Source: an uncultured Eubacteriales bacterium
GTDB lineage: Bacteria > Bacillota_A > Clostridia > Oscillospirales > CAG-272
NCBI GenBank assembly: GCA_900557635.1
Contig: USTB01000052.1
Location: 1 to 6,426, forward strand
Direction of reading: 5' to 3'
DNA: 6,426 nt
Positions 1 to 4,696 of the stretch are shown here, piece by piece; the stretch's first letter is position 1, and the number at the start of each line of letters is the position of its first letter. The translations under genes and the position numbers were made by a program. The notes under the pieces were generated by a model. The model was not told the DNA's origin and did no database searches. It was given only the letters and a program-made list of their open reading frames with translations.

Positions 1-140
1 TGCCCGAATGCCGCCTTGATTAAAGACATCAGCAGGGCTCTGTCGCACTCCGCATAAGGATTCTCCCGGTGAATATCGATCCGGATCACACAGCTTTCCA
101 CGCTCTGACCCTGGCGGGGCATGATGTAAATTTTTGCCAT
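1..140 (-). CDS. Partial unidentified protein downstream of deoR (N-terminal 46 residues)
   Basis: The reading frame starts at an ATG (140-138) and stays open to the window edge, so only 46 codons are visible. The ATG is preceded by GGAGG at 155-151 with a 10-nt spacer, a convincing ribosome site. The gene lies 24 nt after the stop of the DeoR regulator on the same strand with no terminator between them, so the two are probably co-transcribed and this gene is a likely target of that regulator. The first residues read MAKIYIMPRQGQSVESCVI, which resembles the opening strand of lipoyl domains in 2-oxoacid and acetoin dehydrogenase E2 subunits. What follows (RIDIHRENPYAECDRALL, then MSLIKAAFG) lacks the usual W-x-K-x-x-G-D stretch and the lipoylated D-K-A turn, so I do not assign a function. 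The start and coding status are fairly sure; the product is unknown. Confidence 0.72.
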   Translation of the reverse strand, partial: MAKIYIMPRQGQSVESCVIRIDIHRENPYAECDRALLMSLIKAAFG

Positions 141-164
141 ACTGTTTTATCCTCCACTATCGTG

Positions 165-932
165 TTAATTTGCTATGATAATTTTAACGTTCGCACGGGC
201 GGCGCGCTCGGCAAGCGCCATGGGGAGCGGCGCGTCGGTGATGATCACGTCCATTTCCTCGAACCTTGCAAAGGTGTACGGGAGACTCCGATCCAGCGTT
301 GCGGATTCGAGCAGGAGGACGTTTCGGTGTGCCTTCTGCACCACAAGCCGCTTGGTATCGCATTCAATGAAGTTGCCGCAGGTGAGTCCGTTTTCGGCGG
401 ATGCGCCCGACGGCACCAAAAAGGCGATGTCGATATTGATATCCTCCAAAAAACGCTGTGCCTGATTGCCGCACACCGTAATGTTATCGCGGTTGAGCAT
501 GCCGCCCACGATATTGACAATGGGCTGACTTTTTTTCACCAGCTCCAGTGCGATGTTCGGCCCCGTCGTGGTCACGGTCAGCCGCGCGTCGGGCAGTTTT
601 TGCGCCAGATACATCATAGTGGTGCCCGAATCCAGGAAAATGGATCGTCCGGTCTCGATGAGGGGCAACGCCGATGCGGCAAGGCGCTCCTTGGTCGCAG
701 GATTTGCATGCATGCGGGACGCAAAATTGTCCTCCATGGAGGTGGTGATAAACTTCATGGATCGCGCGCCGCCGCGCACCTTAATGGCATCCCCGCACCG
801 CTCCAGATAGTCGATATCTCGCCGCAGTGTCATGGTGGAAACCGAAGGAAACAAGGCCTGCAATTCCTCCAGACCCACAAACGGACGGGTCGTGAGCAGT
901 TCACGGATCTGTTCTCGTCTTTGGGACAGCAC
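165..932 (-). CDS. DeoR-family transcriptional regulator
   Basis: Predicted repressor of a carbohydrate-related operon, 255 aa, the usual family length. The N-terminal DeoR helix-turn-helix covers about residues 3-57, with the family signature STMTLRRDIDYLE (32-44) followed by RGGA (53-56). The C-terminal phosphosugar-sensing (DeoRC) domain begins near residue 75 and shows IFLDSGTT (98-105), a TTTGPN segment and a GGMLNRDN segment. I start the protein at GTG 932-930 because AGGAG (944-940) lies 7 nt upstream; a GTG nine codons further up (959) has no such site and would place this Shine-Dalgarno inside the gene. Odd point: where most family members have D-x-S-K after the LLA/LLL strand, this protein has E-S-A-T (209-212). 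The gene has its own consensus promoter flanked by TTTCACA repeats, suggesting autoregulation, and heads an operon continuing leftward. The family call is firm; the ligand and target pathway are not readable. Confidence 0.94.
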   Translation of the reverse strand: MLSQRREQIRELLTTRPFVGLEELQALFPSVSTMTLRRDIDYLERCGDAIKVRGGARSMKFITTSMEDNFASRMHANPATKERLAASALPLIETGRSIFLDSGTTMMYLAQKLPDARLTVTTTGPNIALELVKKSQPIVNIVGGMLNRDNITVCGNQAQRFLEDINIDIAFLVPSGASAENGLTCGNFIECDTKRLVVQKAHRNVLLLESATLDRSLPYTFARFEEMDVIITDAPLPMALAERAARANVKIIIAN

Positions 933-939
933 AGTAACG

Positions 940-944
940 CTCCT
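940..944 (-). promoter_or_regulatory. Ribosome binding site fixing the deoR start
   Basis: AGGAG on the minus strand, 7 nt before the GTG at 932-930. It decides between two in-frame GTG codons (959 and 932) in favour of the downstream one. Confidence 0.85.
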
Positions 945-953
945 TTCTGTCAA

Positions 954-980
954 TTTCACAAATCGATGTTTCTTTTCACA
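954..980 (+). repeat. TTTCACA repeat pair in the deoR leader (candidate operator)
   Basis: Two copies of TTTCACA on the plus strand at 954-960 and 974-980. Their starts are 20 bp apart, about two helical turns, so they lie on the same DNA face. The second is followed by CGATTTATG and the first by AATCGATG, so the similarity extends loosely past the heptamer. Both lie between the predicted deoR transcription start (near 985) and its GTG start, where a bound repressor would block transcription. DeoR-family proteins commonly bind short repeated sites near their own promoters. The assignment to this regulator is inference from position. Confidence 0.55.
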
Positions 981-991
981 CGATTTATGTT

Positions 992-1020
992 ATTATATCA
1001 TCATTTGCCCCCTCTGTCAA
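992..1020 (-). promoter_or_regulatory. Consensus sigma-A promoter for deoR and the gene downstream
   Basis: Read on the minus strand, a perfect -35 TTGACA (1020-1015), a 17-nt spacer and a perfect -10 TATAAT (997-992). The predicted transcription start is near 985, giving a leader of roughly 50 nt that contains two TTTCACA copies and the AGGAG ribosome site. A promoter this close to consensus should be strong when unrepressed, which fits tight control by the repressor it expresses. Confidence 0.92.
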
Positions 1021-1050
1021 CCGCATTTGCCGTGCAAACCGAACATTTTT

Positions 1051-1066
1051 TGTGAAATTTGTGAAA
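1051..1066 (-). repeat. Inverted TTTCACA pair upstream of the deoR promoter (candidate operator)
   Basis: TGTGAAA occurs twice on the plus strand (1051-1057 and 1060-1066), that is, TTTCACA on the minus strand, with starts 9 bp apart. The pair lies about 30 bp upstream of the deoR -35, in the opposite orientation to the two copies at 954-980. The four together bracket the promoter. Candidate upstream operator half for the DeoR regulator; whether it also acts on the rightward promoter at 1182 is unknown. Confidence 0.55.
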
Positions 1067-1181
1067 AGTTATCCTTTCCGGAATCACCGTTTTCCGAGAG
1101 AACCGAGCCTATATAATAATGTTGGATCCTCCGCGAAAGCCCGTCGGTCGGCGGCAGTTTCTCAAAAACATGCATCCGCTC

Positions 1182-1210
1182 TTGACACCGCGGGAGAAAA
1201 TGGGTATAAT
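1182..1210 (+). promoter_or_regulatory. Consensus sigma-A promoter for the rpiR-to-ispH operon
   Basis: Perfect TTGACA (1182-1187), 17-nt spacer, perfect TATAAT (1205-1210). The predicted transcription start is near 1217, giving a leader of about 53 nt to the GTG at 1270. It makes the TTG at 1219 an implausible start, as it would sit almost at the 5' end of the mRNA. No other promoter of comparable quality is seen before the five-gene run. Confidence 0.92.
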
Positions 1211-1227
1211 AGTTTGAATTGTACATA

Positions 1228-1243
1228 CGGAGTCACGGCTCCG
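1228..1243 (+). promoter_or_regulatory. Small inverted repeat in the rpiR leader
   Basis: CGGAG (1228-1232) pairs with CTCCG (1239-1243) around a 6-nt loop, just past the predicted transcription start. CGGAGT also recurs as a direct repeat at 1228-1233 and 1242-1247. It could be an operator for the RpiR regulator, which would suit autoregulation, or a weak mRNA hairpin. There is no U-tract, so it is not a terminator. Support is position and symmetry only. Confidence 0.3.
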
Positions 1244-1256
1244 GAGTGAGAAGCAA

Positions 1257-1261
1257 AGGAG
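1257..1261 (+). promoter_or_regulatory. Ribosome binding site fixing the rpiR start
   Basis: AGGAG (extended AAAGGAG, 1255-1261), 8 nt before the in-frame GTG at 1270-1272. The ATG at 1279 would be 17 nt away, too far for a good match, although initiation there cannot be excluded. Confidence 0.75.
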
Positions 1262-1269
1262 AGCCGCGC

Positions 1270-2151
1270 GTGCGGCAGATGTCATTCATGAAGTGCGATT
1301 TGATCCACAGCATTCGGGAACGGATGCCGTCGCTTTCCAAAAGTCAGAAGGCGATCGCGGTATACATTTTGGAGCACTACGAAAAGGCGGCGTACATGAC
1401 CGCCGCAAAGCTCGGCGAATATGCGGGGGTATCGGAATCCACCGTGGTTCGGTTCGCCATCGAAATGGGCTTTGAGGGCTACCCCGGCATGCAGGAGGCT
1501 CTGCGGGACGTCGTCCGCACCTGCCTGACCGCCGTCCAGCGCATGGAGATCACCAACGACCGTCTGGGGAACCACGACGTCCTGGATCGGGTCCTGGAGG
1601 ATGACATCGAACGCATCCGCAACACGCAGGAGCAGATAGACCGCGCCCAGTTCGCGCAGGCGGTGGATGCCATCTGCCGCGCGAAGAGCGTGTATATCGC
1701 CGGTGTCCGCGCGACATCGTCCCTTGCCTCCTTTTTATATTTCAACTGTAATCTGATCTTTCCGGACGTCAAGCTCATCGTGACCACGAGCGGCAACGAA
1801 ATGTTCGAGCAGATGCTTCACATCGGCGCGGGCGATGTCCTCATTGCCATCAGCTTTCCCCGTTATTCCAAGCGCGTGATCGACGCCGCACGGTATGCGT
1901 CGGAAAACGGCGCGCGTATTGTCGCCGTCACCGATTCCGTGCAGTCCCCGCTGGCGGAGCATGCCGACAGCGTCCTGACCGCAAAAAGCGACATGGTATC
2001 CTTCATCGATTCTTTGGTCGCGCCGCTCAGCCTGCTCAACGCCTTAGTCGTGTCCATCGTGCAGAAAAAGCAGTCGGAATTGGCGCCAACCTTCGACCGT
2101 CTGGAAAGAATCTGGGATGCCTACGAGGTCTACGAAAAAGAGGATGACTGA
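1270..2151 (+). CDS. MurR/RpiR-family transcriptional regulator (HTH plus SIS domain)
   Basis: Predicted phosphosugar-responsive DNA-binding regulator, 293 aa, typical for the family. The N-terminal HTH_6 domain covers about residues 8-85, with the helix-turn-helix at TAAKLGEYAGVSESTVVRFA (44-63), followed by the G-F-x-G-Y segment typical of RpiR proteins. The C-terminal SIS (sugar isomerase fold) domain, about residues 125-260, contains VYIAGVRATSS and the family-typical ISFPRYSKRVID segment. The GTG at 1270 is chosen for its ribosome site; ATG 1279 (290 aa) is the alternative. The gene directly follows a consensus promoter, and its last 8 nt overlap the flavoprotein gene, so it is the first gene of the run and is probably translationally coupled to the next. 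The effector is unknown; known relatives respond to sugar phosphates or MurNAc-6-phosphate. It may regulate its own operon or distant sugar or cell-wall genes. Confidence 0.93.
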   Translation: MRQMSFMKCDLIHSIRERMPSLSKSQKAIAVYILEHYEKAAYMTAAKLGEYAGVSESTVVRFAIEMGFEGYPGMQEALRDVVRTCLTAVQRMEITNDRLGNHDVLDRVLEDDIERIRNTQEQIDRAQFAQAVDAICRAKSVYIAGVRATSSLASFLYFNCNLIFPDVKLIVTTSGNEMFEQMLHIGAGDVLIAISFPRYSKRVIDAARYASENGARIVAVTDSVQSPLAEHADSVLTAKSDMVSFIDSLVAPLSLLNALVVSIVQKKQSELAPTFDRLERIWDAYEVYEKEDD

Positions 2152-3373
2152 GAAGAAGAGAATTGCCGTCATCGGCGGCGGCGCGGCAGGCATGATGGCG
2201 GCGGGATGCGCCGCCGAGGCAGGCGCGCAGGTCACGGTGTTCGAGAAGAACGAGCGTCCCGGGCGCAAGCTCGGCATCACGGGAAAGGGCCGCTGTAACG
2301 TGACCAACAACTGTGACCGCGACGCGTTTCTTGCCGCGATCCCCCGCAACGGCAGATTTTTATACAGCGCCCATTCTGCGTTTTCGCCGCAGGACACCAT
2401 GGCATTTTTTGAGGAACGGGGCGTTCCGCTGAAAACCGAACGCGGCAATCGGGCGTTCCCCGTTTCCGACCGTGCATCGGACATTGTCCGCGCGCTTTCG
2501 GCATACTGCGCCGACTGCAAATGGATCCACCGCGCAGTCACGTCGCTCGAGACGGCGGACGGCAGGATCACGGGCGTGCGCACTGCGGGAGGGACGTTCC
2601 CCTGCGACGCGGCGATCGTGGCGACGGGCGGCATGTCCTATCCGCTGACAGGCTCCACGGGAGACGGCTACCGCATGGCGCACGAGGTGGGTCATACCGT
2701 AACGCCGCTTCGTCCGTCCCTAGTACCTCTTGAGATCCGCGAGGCATGGTGCCGCACGCTTCAGGGGCTGTCCCTGCGGAATGTGGCGGTGCGCCTGCTC
2801 CGCGACGGTAAACCGATCTATTCGGACTTCGGCGAGATGCTGTTCACGCATTTCGGCGTTTCGGGTCCCGTCATTCTCAGTATGTCGGCACATATGGAGA
2901 GCGGCGTTCCCTATCGGATCTGCATCGATCTCAAGCCCGCCCTCACCGAGGAAGCATTGGACGCGCGCATCCTGCGCGATTTTGCAAAATATCACAATCG
3001 GGATTTCGGAAATGCGCTGGACGCCCTTTTGCCGCGCAAGCTGATTCCGGTTTTCGTGTCCCTGTGCGGCATCCCGTCCGAGACCAAGGTCAACGCGGTC
3101 ACACGGGAGCAGAGACGGCGGGTGGTGGAGCTGATGAAATCGCTCCCCCTTACATTCTCGGGCTTCCGTCCCATTTCGGAAGCCATCGTGACCTCGGGCG
3201 GCGTGGATGTCCGCGAGGTGTCCCCCAAGACCATGGAATCCAAGCTGGTGCACGGCTTGTATTTTGCGGGCGAGGTGCTGGACGTGGACGCATACACAGG
3301 CGGCTTCAATCTGCAGATCGCATTTTCGACCGCACGTCTGGCGGCGCTCGATGCCGCAGAAAGGAATTGGTAA
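2144..3373 (+). CDS. HI0933/YhiN/BaiN-family NAD(P)/FAD-dependent oxidoreductase
   Basis: Flavoprotein of 409 aa, normal for this family. The N-terminal FAD-binding Rossmann motif is G-x-G-x-x-G (11-16) with the acidic residue closing the fold at E34 (VFEKN). It is followed by the family hallmark PGRKLGITGKGRCNVTN (39-55). Further motifs are TGGMSYPLTGSTGDG in the middle and GLYFAGEVLDVDAYTGGFN (371-389), the C-terminal FAD-contact region. Members are annotated variously as aminoacetone oxidase family or BaiN; one Clostridium member was reported to reduce bile-acid intermediates, but the general cellular role is unsettled, and location in this core-gene operon argues for a housekeeping job. 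The ATG at 2144 is chosen because it gives the canonical N-terminus and overlaps the rpiR stop by 8 nt. No well-spaced Shine-Dalgarno is present (an AGAGG abuts the ATG), so coupled translation is likely. An ATG at 2117 is in frame but adds a non-homologous-looking tail. Confidence 0.92.
   Translation: MTEKKRIAVIGGGAAGMMAAGCAAEAGAQVTVFEKNERPGRKLGITGKGRCNVTNNCDRDAFLAAIPRNGRFLYSAHSAFSPQDTMAFFEERGVPLKTERGNRAFPVSDRASDIVRALSAYCADCKWIHRAVTSLETADGRITGVRTAGGTFPCDAAIVATGGMSYPLTGSTGDGYRMAHEVGHTVTPLRPSLVPLEIREAWCRTLQGLSLRNVAVRLLRDGKPIYSDFGEMLFTHFGVSGPVILSMSAHMESGVPYRICIDLKPALTEEALDARILRDFAKYHNRDFGNALDALLPRKLIPVFVSLCGIPSETKVNAVTREQRRRVVELMKSLPLTFSGFRPISEAIVTSGGVDVREVSPKTMESKLVHGLYFAGEVLDVDAYTGGFNLQIAFSTARLAALDAAERNW
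3360..3365 (+). promoter_or_regulatory. Ribosome binding site of cmk
   Basis: AAAGGA, 9 nt before the ATG at 3375. It lies in the last codons of the flavoprotein gene and selects this ATG over the long in-frame extension that reaches upstream to 3207. Confidence 0.7.
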
Positions 3374-3374
3374 C

Positions 3375-4040
3375 ATGTATCAGATCGCGATAGACGGTCC
3401 CTCCGGCGCAGGAAAATCCAGCCTGGCACGTCGGGTGGCACGGGAGCTTTCCTATATTTATGTGGACACGGGCGCAATGTACCGCGCGGTGGGGCTGTAT
3501 ATGTATCAGAACGGCATCGAGCCGACCGACGCCGAGGCAGTGACGGCGGCACTGGCACACGTACAGGTGACCGTGGGCTACGAAAACGGCGAACAGCATG
3601 TGTACCTCGGCGGAAAGGACGTCAGCACGGCGATTCGGGAGCATATCATCTCCCGTTACGCGTCCTGCGTTTCCGCCATCCCCGCAGTACGCGCCTTTCT
3701 TCTGGAGCTTCAGCGGGACATGGCAAAGACCCATAACGTGGTGATGGACGGCAGAGACATCGGCACGGTGATCTTCCCGGACGCGCAGGTCAAGCTCTAT
3801 CTGACCGCCGACGATGAGACCCGCGCCCGCCGCCGCTGTGAAGAGCTGAAGCAAAAGGGACAAAGCGTGGACTATGAAACCGTCCTGCATGACATCCGCG
3901 CACGCGATGCACAGGACGCAGGCAGAGAGATCGCCCCCGCCAAGCCCGCCGAGGACGCTGTCTTTCTGGATAATTCCCATATCACCGAGGAAGAGACCGT
4001 ACAGGAGGCGCTCGCCATCATCCGTCGGGTGATCGGATAA
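3375..4040 (+). CDS. cmk: Cytidylate kinase (CMP/dCMP kinase)
   Basis: Cytosolic nucleoside monophosphate kinase of 221 aa that phosphorylates CMP and dCMP with ATP, feeding CTP and dCTP supply and recycling CMP released in phospholipid synthesis. The P-loop is GPSGAGKSS (8-16), the substrate-binding segment is VDTGAMYRA (30-38) and the MDGRDIGTVIFPDA segment (124-137) is diagnostic of Cmk. The arginine-rich lid region ARRRCEELKQKG and a late DIRARDAQDAGRE segment also fit. Length is normal for the short bacterial form. The ATG lies 1 nt after the flavoprotein stop with an AAAGGA site. The position next to plsC and ispH matches the order seen in Clostridia. Confidence 0.97.
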   Translation: MYQIAIDGPSGAGKSSLARRVARELSYIYVDTGAMYRAVGLYMYQNGIEPTDAEAVTAALAHVQVTVGYENGEQHVYLGGKDVSTAIREHIISRYASCVSAIPAVRAFLLELQRDMAKTHNVVMDGRDIGTVIFPDAQVKLYLTADDETRARRRCEELKQKGQSVDYETVLHDIRARDAQDAGREIAPAKPAEDAVFLDNSHITEEETVQEALAIIRRVIG

Positions 4041-4065
4041 GTGCACGGCACACCAAAAAAATCAA

Positions 4066-4083
4066 CTGCCGCAGGCAGAGGAG
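4066..4083 (+). promoter_or_regulatory. Ribosome binding site of plsC with a small adjoining hairpin
   Basis: AGAGGAG (4077-4083) lies 9 nt before the ATG at 4093. Its first two bases belong to a CTGCC/GGCAG inverted repeat (4066-4070 and 4074-4078, 3-nt loop). The stem is short and no U-tract follows, so it is not a terminator. It might slightly modulate access to the ribosome site. The rest of the 52-nt gap shows nothing notable. Confidence 0.5.
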
Positions 4084-4092
4084 AAACCAAGC

Positions 4093-4695
4093 ATGGCTAC
4101 AAAATCGTATCAGCGTGTATACCGTATTTTTTCCGGATTTCTTCGTCGGGTGTACCGCGTGGAGATCCGCGGCGCAGAAAACGAACTGGCAGAGGGTCCG
4201 GTTCTTGTGTGTGCCAACCATACCGCCTTTTCGGATCCCATCGTGCTTTCCGCCTGCACCCACAGACAGCTCCGCTATTTTGCAAAGGCTGAGCTGTTCC
4301 GCATCCCGATCCTGGGCAAGCTGATCACGGCGCTCGGCGCTTTCCCCGTCAAGCGCGGCGGCGGAGACGTCCATGCCATCAAGCAGACCCTGCGCTTTTT
4401 GGAGCAGGGCGAGGCGGTGGGCGTGTTCCCGCAGGGACACCGCTACCCCGGGGTACATCCGTCCCAAACCGAGCCGAAGAGCGGCGTGGGACTGATGGCA
4501 TACCGTGCGGGCTGTCCCGTGCTTCCCGTAGGACTGTGCACAAAGAAATACAAAATGCATATTTTCCGCAAAACCACGGTGATCATCGGCAAGCCCATCA
4601 CGCCCGAGGAAATGAATTTTCAGGGAGGCACGCCCGAGGAATATGCCCGCGTGTCCCGCCTGATCTTCGACCGCATCACCGAGCTGGTGCCGTAA
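4093..4695 (+). CDS. plsC: PlsC-type lysophospholipid acyltransferase
   Basis: Predicted 1-acyl-sn-glycerol-3-phosphate acyltransferase, 200 aa, a compact but normal length, making phosphatidic acid at the cytoplasmic face of the membrane. Acyltransferase motif I is NHTAFSD, the catalytic H-x4-D with H43 and D48. Motif II is the segment FAKAELFRIPILGKL (63-77) continuing to GAFPVKRGGGD (82-92). Motif IV is represented by PVLPVGL near residues 143-149. Motif III, normally F-P-E-G-T-R, reads FPQGHR (112-117), so glutamate and threonine are replaced by Q114 and H116. This could mark a clostridial subfamily or altered acceptor specificity, so the exact substrate is less certain than the family. 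No clear transmembrane helix is seen; membrane association is probably peripheral. Stop and next start are separated by 1 nt (TAAAATG), indicating coupling to ispH. The symbol is given by family. Confidence 0.9.
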   Translation: MATKSYQRVYRIFSGFLRRVYRVEIRGAENELAEGPVLVCANHTAFSDPIVLSACTHRQLRYFAKAELFRIPILGKLITALGAFPVKRGGGDVHAIKQTLRFLEQGEAVGVFPQGHRYPGVHPSQTEPKSGVGLMAYRAGCPVLPVGLCTKKYKMHIFRKTTVIIGKPITPEEMNFQGGTPEEYARVSRLIFDRITELVP

Positions 4696-4696
4696 A

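Larger units (their letters stand above)
933..1269. other. Divergent intergenic control region between deoR and rpiR
   Basis: A 337-bp stretch without a supported gene. Left to right it holds the deoR ribosome site, two TTTCACA copies, the deoR promoter (992-1020), two inverted TTTCACA copies (1051-1066), an unexplained stretch (1067-1181), the rightward promoter (1182-1210), a small hairpin in the rpiR leader and the rpiR ribosome site. The unexplained stretch contains a weak inverted repeat CGGAA/TTCCG (1079-1083 and 1092-1096, 8-nt loop) and a TATAAT at 1112-1117 without a recognisable -35. Short open frames crossing it have no ribosome site and look random. Confidence 0.8.

Noticed and set aside
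957..959. Upstream GTG start for deoR giving 264 aa
   Set aside because: It has no ribosome site, and the good AGGAG at 944-940 would fall inside the gene; the GTG at 932 is correctly spaced from it.
69..1055. Long plus-strand open frame (328 codons) opposite deoR
   Set aside because: It lies antisense to a DeoR gene with clear family motifs, has no ribosome site, and its product has no recognisable domain. Long antisense frames are common opposite GC-rich genes.
1112..1117. TATAAT as a third promoter in the intergenic region
   Set aside because: No -35 box better than three of six matches at 16-18 nt spacing, and a perfect promoter lies 70 nt further downstream for the same gene.
1219..1221. 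TTG start for rpiR giving 310 aa
   Set aside because: It lies about 9 nt after the -10 TATAAT, practically at the transcription start, leaving no room for a ribosome site. GTG 1270 has AGGAG 8 nt upstream.
1052..1249. Small 65-codon open frame in the intergenic region
   Set aside because: No ribosome site, starts at a GTG within the TGTGAAA repeat, and overlaps the rightward promoter. Composition looks random.
2044..2634. Minus-strand open frame of 196 codons
   Set aside because: Antisense to the rpiR end and the flavoprotein start, both with firm homology; no ribosome site or domain.
4066..4078. Hairpin between cmk and plsC as a terminator
   Set aside because: The stem is only 5 bp and no run of T follows; it adjoins the plsC ribosome site instead.
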